Source: Flammeovirgaceae bacterium UBA6059 | Lineage (GTDB): Bacteria; Bacteroidota; Bacteroidia; Cytophagales; Cyclobacteriaceae | Direction: 5' to 3' | DNA length: 64,000 nucleotides | Assembly: GCA_002435755.1 (NCBI GenBank) | Contig: DIYH01000018.1 | Span: 11,175-75,174, forward strand | Part shown: piece after piece, positions 8,719 through 18,250 of the stretch | Position numbering within the stretch: position 1 is the stretch's first letter | Layout of the letters: each line of letters begins with the position of its first letter | Position numbers and translations under genes: made by a program | Notes under the pieces: model-generated | The model's database searches: none | Seen by the model: the letters and a program-made list of their open reading frames with translations, nothing else | What the model was told of the DNA's origin: nothing

Positions 8719-10914
8719 ATGAGCCTGCTACTTTATCTGGTCTTATGGCTGTCTCTTGGCCAAACCTCCGAACCAAAACTATTCAAAGAGAATGGTAAGG
8801 TCGGTATGATCAATGCTTCTGGTGAGGTGATCATTCCTGCAATGTATGATGAGATCGGCTGGTCTTCGGGCGACCCAACACCGATCGACGGTGTGATAGC
8901 ATTTAGGCAACAAGGCTTGTGGGGCCTAATTTCTGTCCAGAACAAAGTGGTATCTGAGGCCAAGTACGTCCATATTAACAAACTTGAAAAGAAATATTTA
9001 TTAGCGGGACTCAAGAGTAGATATTCCAATAAGGTCAACTATGGATTGCTGACAACAGATGGGTCCGCCACAGTAGGGTTTCAGTACTCAAGCATATCAC
9101 CTATCGGTGAATATTTGATCGTTAGTCAAATGGATAATCGACAGAATCGATATGGAATAATCGATTACAAAGAACGGACGACCCTTCAATTCAAGTACGA
9201 TTATATTCAGTCAGTCAACGACAAGGTACTTGTGGTAACACATGACCAAAAATCTGCACTATACCAGACCACAGGTCGTCCAATCACACCCTTTTTTATA
9301 GATGAATACAAGGCCTCACAAAACGATTATCACCCATTCAGCTCACTAGGGCAATGGGGTGTTTTTGACGGAGAGGGCAATATAACGCTACCCCCAGTAT
9401 ATCGATCAGTTAGTTTAAATGATCCAGCAATAGTCGAAGTTGAAGAATATAGTCAGTGGAAAGCCTTCAACCATGAAAAGGAAGTACAATTTGAAGTTGC
9501 AACTGATACAATCCTAGGAATATCCAAAAATCTACTACTTAGCAATCAGAGAGGAAATGCAAGGCTATTCTCAAGCAAAGGACACTTCATCGATAGTCTA
9601 TTGTATGAACAGGTAGTACCTCTGGATAGTACAATGCTGCTTATCCAGCAAGACGGAAAGTATGGTGTCCGCAAAATTGGTGGTGGATATGTTCTGGATC
9701 CAATACACGACTATATAGAATATCAAAATCCCTTCTTTTATACTCTCACAGACAAAGGTTGGCATATCTACAACAAGTTTGGACGAAAACTGACATCTCG
9801 CCCTTTGTTAGAAGTAGTACCGGGTGGAGAAACCCTGGTAGCAGCCAAAAGAGATCGCTACTGGGGTTATGTAGACTATACAGGCAAGCTGGCGATCAGC
9901 TACAAATATGACCTAGCTCAGCCTTTTCAAGGAGAGTATGCCATAGTCAAGTATCTCAATGGTTATGGGGTCATCAATACTTTCGGGCAGTGGATTCTCC
10001 AGCCTGACCATGAGGAAATCTTAACCATCTCAGACGGACTGTTCCTGGTAAGAAATGACGAGTTTAGGCAACTGATCAATGCTAAGAAGGAAGTTGTTTT
10101 TGAGACTTACAATGAAATCATTGAACATCCAATGGGCTTGGTAGAGAAGAATGCAGAAGGCAAGTTTGGGTTTATCGATCCAAAAGGCAGCCCTAGATTA
10201 AACCTTGATTATGACTCAATATCAAATGTACTGAACAATGAGTATGTCATTCTGATAAGAAATGGATACTACTCTCTTGTAAATCTTGAAGGCAGGATCA
10301 TCATTCCGGATTATTCACAGTTTGAGAAGATACTTCCATTTACGGAAGAGCTCGTTGGCATGCAGAAAGATGGAAAATATGGTTACTTCAACCTTGACGA
10401 GCAGCTCAGAATAGCTAATCAGTATGAGATGGCAGGAGTCTGGCAGGACGGTAGAGGGCCTGTGATGCTTAAAGGGAAATGGGGATTTGTAGACTTACAA
10501 GAGCGACTGGTCATTCAACCCTACTACGATGAGGTTTCTCCGTTTGTGGACGGGGTAAGCATTGCTCGTAAAGGAGACCTATACGGCTTGCTGGATAAGG
10601 ATGGGAATGAGGTAGTACAGTTCGAGAATGACATGATAACAAGGCTCCCATCCGGCAGTTACCTGATTAGAAAGGGGGATAAATATGGCCTGGCACAGAC
10701 CAATGGCAGGCATTCGCTTTCCACTATTTATGACTTTTTGGAGGAACTCTCAAGCGGCCTCTATCATGTAAAACGTCGCGGCAAAAGTGGTGTGAAAGAC
10801 GATAAAAATGTGGATGTCATACCGTTGAGTTACGACAATATTAGCTACGACCCTATCAACAAGCTAATTTTTGCTAAGACGCTCGGAGCGAGAAGAACAG
10901 TACCATTGCGATAG
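8719..10914 (+). CDS. WG-repeat protein
   Basis: A 731-residue protein made almost entirely of WG (KWG) beta repeats, each about 45-60 residues, of the form G-K-W/Y-G-x-hydrophobic-D-x2-G then I/V-I-P-x2-Y-D-x-I. Clear examples are GKVGMINASGEVIIPAMYDE (about 28-47), RYWGYVDYTGKLAISYKYD (about 377-395), YGYFNLDEQLRIANQYE and GKWGFVDLQERLVIQPYYDE (about 588-607). The first residues, MSLLLYLVLWLSLGQTSEP, look like a signal sequence, so the protein is probably exported to the periplasm or surface. WG repeats are thought to form beta-propeller or solenoid binding surfaces; no enzymatic domain is visible and the ligand is unknown. It follows hemA by 75 bases on the same strand and ends one base from the convergent M16 gene. 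Confidence 0.85.
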   Translation: MSLLLYLVLWLSLGQTSEPKLFKENGKVGMINASGEVIIPAMYDEIGWSSGDPTPIDGVIAFRQQGLWGLISVQNKVVSEAKYVHINKLEKKYLLAGLKSRYSNKVNYGLLTTDGSATVGFQYSSISPIGEYLIVSQMDNRQNRYGIIDYKERTTLQFKYDYIQSVNDKVLVVTHDQKSALYQTTGRPITPFFIDEYKASQNDYHPFSSLGQWGVFDGEGNITLPPVYRSVSLNDPAIVEVEEYSQWKAFNHEKEVQFEVATDTILGISKNLLLSNQRGNARLFSSKGHFIDSLLYEQVVPLDSTMLLIQQDGKYGVRKIGGGYVLDPIHDYIEYQNPFFYTLTDKGWHIYNKFGRKLTSRPLLEVVPGGETLVAAKRDRYWGYVDYTGKLAISYKYDLAQPFQGEYAIVKYLNGYGVINTFGQWILQPDHEEILTISDGLFLVRNDEFRQLINAKKEVVFETYNEIIEHPMGLVEKNAEGKFGFIDPKGSPRLNLDYDSISNVLNNEYVILIRNGYYSLVNLEGRIIIPDYSQFEKILPFTEELVGMQKDGKYGYFNLDEQLRIANQYEMAGVWQDGRGPVMLKGKWGFVDLQERLVIQPYYDEVSPFVDGVSIARKGDLYGLLDKDGNEVVQFENDMITRLPSGSYLIRKGDKYGLAQTNGRHSLSTIYDFLEELSSGLYHVKRRGKSGVKDDKNVDVIPLSYDNISYDPINKLIFAKTLGARRTVPLR

Positions 10915-10915
10915 A

Positions 10916-12184
10916 CTAGTACCCACCAACGATGACTGTAGAAAAGTTTTCAATCTTGAGATACTTATTAGCCAGTGCAGTCAACATGGTTGCATCTATT
11001 GCTTTGACCTGGTCTACATAATTGTCGTAATAGTTGTAGCCCAGACCTTGAAAATGGATGCTCTTGAACTTATCAGCAAGGCTAAACGGTGTATTAATGG
11101 AAGAGAGGAAACTACCTAGCATATAGTTTTTAACCGATGAAAGCTCACCATCCGAGATGGGTTGATCTCTCAACTCTTGCATTTCATGGTGGATTTCGTT
11201 GATAGTAGCTTTTGTGTATTCTCTATTGACATCCGTTCCGATCATCATCATCTGATCAGAGATGAGGTGTACCAGGGACGAATGGATACCATAGGTGTAG
11301 CCTTTATCCTCACGAATATTTTTCATCAATCGACTACCGAAGTAGCCACCAAAAACCTCATTTAGTACTACTAACCCGAAGTAGTCCTCATGATCCTTCG
11401 GGATTATTCTTTGGGCAAGGCGTATTGACGACTGTAAGGCCCCATCCTTTTCGATGAGCTCAGTACTGCTACCACTTCTTAGGACCTGCTTTTTACCTCT
11501 TTGTAGACTACTGTATGGCAGGGAAGACAAAGACCTATCGATGACCTGTAAGTCATGATCTTTAATACCGCCGCTAACAATGACAGTTGGTTCGTTGAAC
11601 AAGACAGTACCCTTATAGTCCTGAAGTGACTTTCTTGTAATCAGATCAACATCCTTTTCCTCAAGTGATTTCCCGTAAGGATGATCTTCACCAAATAGCA
11701 CTTCGCGAATCTTTCGAGAAGCTACAGTACTGGTCTTTTCGAGATTGATCCGGATTGACTGTTTTTTGATCCTCTTTTGTATCTGCAACTCCTTATCAGG
11801 GAATGTGGCATTGGTCAACACCTCCGACAAAAGTTGCATAACAGGCTTCAAGTGTTTCGATAGCGTATACAGAACTACGCTCACATGGTCCAACCCCGGG
11901 TTGATCTCTATAAATGATCCATAATAGTCAAACTTCGAAGCAATCTGTTGGGAAGTCAGATCCGAAGTGCCTTCCGCAAGCAATTTTGCAGCAAAAAAAG
12001 ATTGGCCATTAGTATGCTCATAGTAAGCACCAGACTTGAAAATAAGTTCAACCCTTATAACAGGAAGCTGACCAGATGCTATATAGTATAATGGTAAGCC
12101 ATTGGCCAGTTGAATAGCCTTAGCCTCCTGCAAGTCTACTTTTTCTATCTCCCCTGCAGCCGGAGCAATTGATCTGTTCAACAT
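10916..12184 (-). CDS. M16 (insulinase-fold) protein lacking the zinc motif
   Basis: A 422-residue protein with the two-domain M16 fold: an N-terminal half with the LPVIRVELIFKSGAYYE strand and a C-terminal half with NEVFGGYFGSRLMKNIREDK, which matches the conserved R/Y segment of M16 beta-type domains. At the position of the HxxEH zinc motif it reads FFAAKLLAEG, so it should not be proteolytically active by itself. In other M16 pairs such a subunit forms a clam-shell with an active partner; none is encoded next to it here. No signal peptide is evident. It starts 4 bases after porV and is probably co-transcribed with porU and porV; a role in handling secretion substrates would be pure inference. 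Confidence 0.85.
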   Translation of the reverse strand: MLNRSIAPAAGEIEKVDLQEAKAIQLANGLPLYYIASGQLPVIRVELIFKSGAYYEHTNGQSFFAAKLLAEGTSDLTSQQIASKFDYYGSFIEINPGLDHVSVVLYTLSKHLKPVMQLLSEVLTNATFPDKELQIQKRIKKQSIRINLEKTSTVASRKIREVLFGEDHPYGKSLEEKDVDLITRKSLQDYKGTVLFNEPTVIVSGGIKDHDLQVIDRSLSSLPYSSLQRGKKQVLRSGSSTELIEKDGALQSSIRLAQRIIPKDHEDYFGLVVLNEVFGGYFGSRLMKNIREDKGYTYGIHSSLVHLISDQMMMIGTDVNREYTKATINEIHHEMQELRDQPISDGELSSVKNYMLGSFLSSINTPFSLADKFKSIHFQGLGYNYYDNYVDQVKAIDATMLTALANKYLKIENFSTVIVGGY

Positions 12185-12188
12185 GTAA

Positions 12189-13415
12189 TTAGTTACTCTG
12201 GGTAGGTTCCGGGTCGTCCGTGTTATTGAAATTGAACAAGAGCGTAAATCTCAAAGTTTCAGCTAACGGATGATTTTGTTCTGTCGGAACCAAATAAGAG
12301 AAATCTAGCCCAAACACTTGATATCTGAACCCTAGCCCTACTGTAATGAACTGACGAGCACCTTTGTTTGCGTTTTCATAAAAATAGCCCGCTCTCGCTG
12401 CAAATACGTCCCTATACCAATACTCTGTACCAAAGGCAATCATGATCTCCTGCATTTCTTCTGAAAAACCATCGGGGGCATCTCCAAACGAGCCAAACAT
12501 ACCACTTAAAAGTGCTCTGTTAGGGTCATCACCTCGGAGTATTCGGTTTTGACCAGTATTTGGATCGATCACAAAATTACCGTTCTCATCAACTTCGTAT
12601 ACTGGGGGTGTAGGTACAAGAAGCTTGTTGAAGTCGAGTGCAAACGTTAAGGAATTATAAGGATCAAGACTCGTGGTGAAAGCTGATCCGAACCTAAGAT
12701 TGATTGGCAAAAAGTCCTCATTTGATTCGTTGCTGTAGGTAAGTTTTGCCCCAATATTCGAGATAGAAGCACCGAAAGCCAGGTTGGAGTTCTTTCCACT
12801 CAGCATCAGGTCTTTGTTATAGTAGAATCCCAAGTCCACGGCAACACTGTTTCCCGGCTTGCCATCCGACCCGTTAGTGATACTTCCTGACAGGTTTGAC
12901 CAAATATACCTTCCTGTGACACCTATTCCCATATTCTCTGTTAGCTTCCTCGAGTAAGTGCCATCCACGGCTAATTCCCTTGGGTTCTCAAGGCCTATCG
13001 GAAATCCTTGGTCGTTGGTCAACTGGATCTCTCCAAGATCAAAGTAACGAAGTGAAACACCTACCGTTTGTACCCGGTCAATTTTCTTAAAGCCAGATAA
13101 ATAGCTCACCGACATGTCATCAACAATATTACCTAGCCATGGAATGTAGGAAACTGAAAAGCCAATATCATCCTCGATGAAAGCCAACTTAGCATTGTTC
13201 CAATGCACGGAGTTGGCGTCCGGACTTGTTGCAACACCAGCTTCGCCCATACCACTTGCCCGAGAATCAGGCGAGAATGTAAGAAAAGGTACTGCGGTGG
13301 TAATCGGCCTCCTGGTAGTATCCTGACCTGAGATGATTGCGGAAGTCTGAGCAAATGATGTATAACAGAAAATCGAGAAGATCACTGCAAGCAGAAATCT
13401 GGAAAACTTGGCCAT
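12189..13415 (-). CDS. porV: Type IX secretion system outer membrane protein PorV
   Basis: PorV (LptO) is an outer membrane beta-barrel of the FadL class that collects T9SS cargo from the SprA translocon and brings it to the PorU sortase. The 408-residue protein has a signal peptide ending in SFAQ, followed by the family hallmark FLTFSPDSRASGMGEAGVAT and SVHWNNAKLAF, then alternating barrel strands. Loop regions rich in Asp, Asn and Pro (about residues 260-305) are as expected. It lies 29 bases after porU, and the pair is a recognised arrangement. The start is an ATG. A shorter overlapping frame inside the gene is a shadow. Confidence 0.93.
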   Translation of the reverse strand: MAKFSRFLLAVIFSIFCYTSFAQTSAIISGQDTTRRPITTAVPFLTFSPDSRASGMGEAGVATSPDANSVHWNNAKLAFIEDDIGFSVSYIPWLGNIVDDMSVSYLSGFKKIDRVQTVGVSLRYFDLGEIQLTNDQGFPIGLENPRELAVDGTYSRKLTENMGIGVTGRYIWSNLSGSITNGSDGKPGNSVAVDLGFYYNKDLMLSGKNSNLAFGASISNIGAKLTYSNESNEDFLPINLRFGSAFTTSLDPYNSLTFALDFNKLLVPTPPVYEVDENGNFVIDPNTGQNRILRGDDPNRALLSGMFGSFGDAPDGFSEEMQEIMIAFGTEYWYRDVFAARAGYFYENANKGARQFITVGLGFRYQVFGLDFSYLVPTEQNHPLAETLRFTLLFNFNNTDDPEPTQSN

Positions 13416-13444
13416 TCGGTTGTGATTTGAGCGCGTAAAGATAG

Positions 13445-16400
13445 TTAATTAGCGATTATAAGCTTTTCGTAGGCTTCACTTTTAGTTCCATCAGAGTTAC
13501 TGCGTACCAGCAACTTATATATGTATATTCCATTAATCACCTGACTGCCATTGGGGTACCTGCCATCCCACTCTAGCGAGTCAACGACAGGTTCAGTCTC
13601 GTCTATTTTAAACTGTTGGCGATAAACAACTTCTCCGTTGAGTGAAATGATCGTGAGCTCAATATCGACTCCCTCTCCCGGCCTGTCGTAACCGAATGAG
13701 AAGACCGTGTAGTCTCGCATTGGGTTAGGAAAGTTTTTAAGATTATTGATCTCAATATTAGAGCCGCCACCTACGTAGAATTCAACTGTTTTTTCAGTGG
13801 CATTATTGTAAGTATCCCAAACTTTTGTGGTGATGGTGTGTCTCCCTTCCAAAAGACTCCCTAGCGGATATCTGACTGTGCCGGATTGATAAGTATCGAT
13901 ATCTGCTACATAGAAGTCGCTGAGCACTACCGTAATGTCATTATCGATGGTTGCTGTCATTTGTTGACCAATCCCTGTCTTTGACAGTGAGACCCCATTT
14001 TCATCTGACAGTTTCATTAACAAAAGCGGATTCTGTCCCACTTTTTGACCATTCACAAAATCTTCCGAGTTAATGAATACATCTACCTTAGGTGGTTCTG
14101 TATCAGTGATTGGCGATGTAGTACTACCTCCTACAATGACCTCCGTGATTGCTCCATTAGCATCAGTTAGGCCATCTTCGGCCTGTGCATAAAGGCTGAT
14201 TTTTCCACGTCCAAACTGATAGCTGATATTTTTTGGCACCACCATTTCGAAACTGAATCTTCCATTCGTTACAGAAGCTTCTCCTCGGAATAGAGATGAA
14301 GAACGCACCTCGTAAGTAATAGGCTGGCTCTCGTCCCCTAAGGTGCGTTGATCCACAGGCTTATCAAATACGTTAATCGATACCGTACCATTGAAACCTG
14401 TATTCACTGTACCATCCAAGCCTCCTACCGTGCCTTCAAACCGATAAGTACCAAGTGCCCGTAAAGTGTCCATCACATCTGACTGCTGTACAAGACTGAC
14501 ACTATAGTCTGTGTAAGCCAATCTCATTGTTGGGTCACCAAGCAGAGCGAAATTACGATTAACAGATCCTCTAAGGCTGTTGTTTTTAGTCATTCGAATA
14601 ATGTCACCAAGCCGTGGTTGCTGCCCATCGATCAATTCGAATGCATTGCGATAAAATGCTTCATTAACAGGTCTGTTGGTATGTGCAAATACAGGACGTG
14701 TAGTGGTGAGTAGTGCAATAGCACCTCCCTCAGGGTTTAGTAGCATTTGTTCACCACCTGAGAGGCGCAAAGGGTTGTCGTAAGCACCGAACTCACAAGT
14801 GGCTGTGACAAGCAGTGGGAGCTTGACCCGATTCTTGAACTGAGGTATCATGGATTCCACGAGCAGGTCCTCCTCAGTCCACTGCCCTTCATTGCCATGA
14901 CCTGTGAAATTGACAATCAAAGCACCTTCATCAAAGATGTTTTCAACAGCACGTGTGGCTTCTGGAACGGTTTCATTACCTCCGGATTGCTCCTGTCGGT
15001 AGGCGTCAACGTATATTTTATTTAAATCAAAGTAGTTGTATGCAGTATCTACAAAGCTTGCCAGGCCCTCGGCATCCTTAAGATGAATATTAAAATCTCC
15101 ATCATCTGCAAGAAAATAGATCTTGCTGCGCCAGTCACCAAGTCGATTAGCACTTGTTTGATATCTGATCAACTTAGTTACCACTTGCTCAGCCTCCTCT
15201 CTAGATTTTACGGGCAGTCGACCTATGCCAATCTCAAGTGTGTGATCACCACCTACACCTTGTTCCTCTTCTGACCAAAAACCTTCTTCCGGTTCGAGAA
15301 AACCATAATAGTCATCCGAAGAATAGCTATAAATGCGATGTGTAGAGTTACGACTTTGGTAGACGGGTACGAAGTTATGGTCGACTATCGTACGGTCTTT
15401 ATAATCAAAAGACCCATCACCAAAGAGTAACAAGTACTTTAATCTTTCTGCCGACTTGTCATACAAATGTTTAACAAAATCCCTTATGGCACTGATATCC
15501 TGTCTTCCGGAAGAGAATTCATTATAAACCTGATTTGTGCTAACAACTAATACATCAAGCCCGTCATTAGATCGACGGAAATCTGCTAGTCGTTGTGCCT
15601 GATCTAAGAATAAAGGATGAGCGATAAAAAGGGCCTCCGGAGTGTTAGACCCAAGTAAATCCTGATTAGCCACCGGTCCTTCATCAAAAGGACGCTTTGC
15701 CTGATCAGCATTAAAAACCACAAGCTCCTGATCTGGAGCTAGTGTTCTCGTTACAATAGCCGTATTGGAGTTGATATCGACAGGAAGACCAATTGGTGAC
15801 TGGGGTGAAGTTATATCCCATACGATTGTTTGATCCGAAGCATTCTCAATTTCAAATGTTGATGCTCCAACGAAATCACTTTGATTCCTAAAGAAAAGTG
15901 GCTCTTCATCAAGACGAAGAGCTCGATCATACTGAATGACAAAATAGTCTAGATGTCCAATACCACTACTAGTGTAGGTATAAGTCAACTGAAGCTCATT
16001 ACCCTGATTCACATTGATCTCAAACTGACTTTTCACAAACTGACCTTTATCCCCATAGGTCGCATCAGGGTAGGACGGGATCATTTGCTCTCCAATAGGC
16101 TGTGACCCGTTTAAGTTTAAACTAAAGTTTCCTCCATCGGGTGATCTTCCTACAACCTGCGAAATCAATCTGACAGTGCCATCAATACGTCCGGGAGTAG
16201 GAACTATAAATATATTAGTCCCATTCCCGCCACTCGAGAATGACTCTCCAACCCAGTTTCTACCAGAGCTAATAATATTAGTTTCATCAATCTCATGAGT
16301 TATAAACTGTGGAAAGGAACCGATCCTAGTCGTGTTATGTGCCTCAGCGACTACTGTTTCTATCCTTTTCCCCTCTCTCTGACCCGCAGTTAAAAAATAG

Positions 16401-16810
16401 TAAGCAGAATCCGCATATAGGTTTTTTTGATATGTGATTTCTCCATTGGAAGTGTTAAAAGTTAATTCATCTGGTCCCTGAGCAAAAAACAATATGTAAT
16501 CTCCTTGATCGAGATTACCATCTTCTTCACCATGGACATATATGGCTTTTTCTGATAAGCCAAGTGGCCGCTCTACACTGTTAGATTGAGGCAGCATACC
16601 TCCTCCACTACCATAAATCTGGATCGTTAAGGGATCGATACCTCCCAAATCGAATCCCATTGTAACCAAATCCGTTGGATCAATTCGATAAACCCCTTTT
16701 TCTACAACAGCAAGCCTCCGCCAGGTCCCTTGTGATAGGACCGAAGACTGGGCCATCAAATGTTGACCAGTGATCAGGAGAATATAGATAATACTTAAGG
16801 TTGGTTTCAT
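13445..16810 (-). CDS. porU: Type IX secretion system sortase PorU
   Basis: PorU is the surface gingipain-family (C25) cysteine protease that removes the C-terminal signal of T9SS cargo and transfers it to lipopolysaccharide. This 1,121-residue protein has a signal peptide (IIYILLITGQHLMAQ), a long beta-rich N-terminal region, and a C25 domain at about residues 395-765. The catalytic histidine lies in NFTGHGNEGQW (near 635) and the cysteine in TATCEFGAYD (near 671). After Ig-like segments the C terminus (about 1030-1121) is a FlgD-like/CTD-type domain with NFPNPMRDYTVFSF and ends YEKLIIAN. It is followed closely by porV. The gene starts 53 bases after pssA; whether they share a transcript is uncertain. 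Confidence 0.94.
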   Translation of the reverse strand: MKPTLSIIYILLITGQHLMAQSSVLSQGTWRRLAVVEKGVYRIDPTDLVTMGFDLGGIDPLTIQIYGSGGGMLPQSNSVERPLGLSEKAIYVHGEEDGNLDQGDYILFFAQGPDELTFNTSNGEITYQKNLYADSAYYFLTAGQREGKRIETVVAEAHNTTRIGSFPQFITHEIDETNIISSGRNWVGESFSSGGNGTNIFIVPTPGRIDGTVRLISQVVGRSPDGGNFSLNLNGSQPIGEQMIPSYPDATYGDKGQFVKSQFEINVNQGNELQLTYTYTSSGIGHLDYFVIQYDRALRLDEEPLFFRNQSDFVGASTFEIENASDQTIVWDITSPQSPIGLPVDINSNTAIVTRTLAPDQELVVFNADQAKRPFDEGPVANQDLLGSNTPEALFIAHPLFLDQAQRLADFRRSNDGLDVLVVSTNQVYNEFSSGRQDISAIRDFVKHLYDKSAERLKYLLLFGDGSFDYKDRTIVDHNFVPVYQSRNSTHRIYSYSSDDYYGFLEPEEGFWSEEEQGVGGDHTLEIGIGRLPVKSREEAEQVVTKLIRYQTSANRLGDWRSKIYFLADDGDFNIHLKDAEGLASFVDTAYNYFDLNKIYVDAYRQEQSGGNETVPEATRAVENIFDEGALIVNFTGHGNEGQWTEEDLLVESMIPQFKNRVKLPLLVTATCEFGAYDNPLRLSGGEQMLLNPEGGAIALLTTTRPVFAHTNRPVNEAFYRNAFELIDGQQPRLGDIIRMTKNNSLRGSVNRNFALLGDPTMRLAYTDYSVSLVQQSDVMDTLRALGTYRFEGTVGGLDGTVNTGFNGTVSINVFDKPVDQRTLGDESQPITYEVRSSSLFRGEASVTNGRFSFEMVVPKNISYQFGRGKISLYAQAEDGLTDANGAITEVIVGGSTTSPITDTEPPKVDVFINSEDFVNGQKVGQNPLLLMKLSDENGVSLSKTGIGQQMTATIDNDITVVLSDFYVADIDTYQSGTVRYPLGSLLEGRHTITTKVWDTYNNATEKTVEFYVGGGSNIEINNLKNFPNPMRDYTVFSFGYDRPGEGVDIELTIISLNGEVVYRQQFKIDETEPVVDSLEWDGRYPNGSQVINGIYIYKLLVRSNSDGTKSEAYEKLIIAN

Positions 16811-16863
16811 AGGTCAAGGTAGATAACGTCCATGAGGGTAGGCATATTGAGTCCTGGGCTAAC

Positions 16864-17538
16864 TTAAGTCGATGGCTTTATTTGGTTAGAAAGTAACGAT
16901 ATGATCAGATATAAGACGATCGACAAAGAAATACCCTCTAAACCAAATAGAATTAACAGCAGTAATGTCGATCCTATGACAATGTATCTAAAGGTGTTGG
17001 AGGCAAAAGCATAGCTCTTAAACTTGAGGGCAAGTAAGGGCAGCTCTGATATCAGTAGCAAAGAAAAGGTCATCGCAATTGCTAAAAGTACAGGCATACT
17101 GAGCACATTCCAGGAGGCAGGCAGCCATATGAGACCGGTAATAAAGATTGCATTTGCCGGTGTTGGCAAACCAATGAATTGGTCTGATTGTCGATCATCT
17201 ATGTTGAACTTTGCTAGCCTTAGCGCTGAGCATATGGTAATAAAGAAGCCTCCGAATGCCAGCCATGAAGGATCACTATTTTGCGCTAGCAACTTAAAAA
17301 CAAAAAAACCCGGCACCACTCCGAAACTGACCATATCAGACAAAGAGTCTAGTTCTTTACCCATGGGTGAGCTCACTTGGAGTAGCCTTGCGGCCAGGCC
17401 ATCAACAAAATCAAAGAAAGCAGATATCCAAACTAAATAGGGCACCCATTGGAGCTGCTCCATACCGATCATTACAATCGCAATACACCCAGAGAATAGG
17501 CTTAGACATGTTAGGAAATTAGGGATATGATGCTTCAT
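16864..17538 (-). CDS. pssA: CDP-diacylglycerol-serine O-phosphatidyltransferase
   Basis: This 224-residue membrane enzyme makes phosphatidylserine from CDP-diacylglycerol and serine, the precursor of phosphatidylethanolamine. The CDP-alcohol phosphotransferase signature, D-x2-DG-x2-AR-x8-G-x3-D-x3-D, is complete at residues 43-68 (starts DFVDGLAARLL, ends GKELDSLSD). Six or so hydrophobic helices span the rest. The start is the ATG at 17538, which overlaps the stop of the upstream hydrolase by one base in a TGATG arrangement; a TTG one codon earlier is less likely. This overlap implies translational coupling. No phosphatidylserine decarboxylase gene is in the window. Confidence 0.93.
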   Translation of the reverse strand: MKHHIPNFLTCLSLFSGCIAIVMIGMEQLQWVPYLVWISAFFDFVDGLAARLLQVSSPMGKELDSLSDMVSFGVVPGFFVFKLLAQNSDPSWLAFGGFFITICSALRLAKFNIDDRQSDQFIGLPTPANAIFITGLIWLPASWNVLSMPVLLAIAMTFSLLLISELPLLALKFKSYAFASNTFRYIVIGSTLLLLILFGLEGISLSIVLYLIISLLSNQIKPST

Positions 17539-18188
17539 CAATTATCAGTCAATCGGGCAAACGGATTAAATCTTATTTCATGCCCAATGGTCGTCTCTGG
17601 CCCATGCCCGCAGTAGACAACTGTTTCTGCTGGTAGAGTAAACATCTTACTTCTTATGCTATCAATTAGTGTTGCATGATCACCTCCCGGCAGATCAGTA
17701 CGACCAATACTTTCCCTGAAAAGCACATCACCATTAATACAAAAGTTCTGTGGCTCGTGATAAAGGGCTATATGGCCAGGAGCATGACCCGGAACAAAAA
17801 GAATGTCAAGAGAGCTATTACCAAACTTGATCTGGCCACCTTCATCGATCATAATGTTTGCCGTAGAGGGCTCATAATTTGGGAACCCATAATTAGAAGC
17901 ATAGACCTCTACGGCTGCCAGAGTAGCTTCGTCTTGGGGATGCAATGCCAGGTCGACTTGATAGTGTCGCTTAACAAAAGCATTACCTAAGACATGGTCG
18001 ATATGACAATGAGTATTAACAAGTAATACAACTCTCAGTCCTGCATCTTCAATGTATGACTTGAGCTCTTCCTGCTCTGATTTTTCATAACACCCTGGGT
18101 CAATAATGATACACTCGTCAGTATCATCACTGAGCACATAAGTGTTTTCTTCAAACGCATTGAAAGTAAAAGTTTTGATGTTAATCAT
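17538..18188 (-). CDS. Metallo-beta-lactamase-fold hydrolase (glyoxalase II-like)
   Basis: A 216-residue cytoplasmic hydrolase. The zinc-binding motif THCHIDH is at residues 59-65 (H60, H62, D64, H65), with further ligands in FVPGHAPGHIALY (about 135-147) and YCGHGPETTIGHE (about 191-203). The pattern and size match the short glyoxalase II-like group that hydrolyses thioesters such as S-lactoylglutathione or related compounds; the physiological substrate is not evident from sequence. It is the first gene of a run with pssA and possibly porU, porV and the M16 gene. It is divergent from the FAD oxidoreductase, with 62 bases between them. Confidence 0.9.
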   Translation of the reverse strand: MINIKTFTFNAFEENTYVLSDDTDECIIIDPGCYEKSEQEELKSYIEDAGLRVVLLVNTHCHIDHVLGNAFVKRHYQVDLALHPQDEATLAAVEVYASNYGFPNYEPSTANIMIDEGGQIKFGNSSLDILFVPGHAPGHIALYHEPQNFCINGDVLFRESIGRTDLPGGDHATLIDSIRSKMFTLPAETVVYCGHGPETTIGHEIRFNPFARLTDN

Positions 18189-18250
18189 CTGCTGGGATCA
18201 AAATAGTAGACAAATTTGATCAATTATTCTCAAAAGGTTGTTGATGAGGT

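Noticed and set aside
10871..11119. An 82-residue plus-strand frame across the end of the WG-repeat gene and the M16 gene
   Set aside because: It overlaps two well-supported genes and has no family features.
17024..17440. A 138-residue frame antisense to pssA
   Set aside because: pssA carries the full catalytic signature on the other strand; this frame has no domain.
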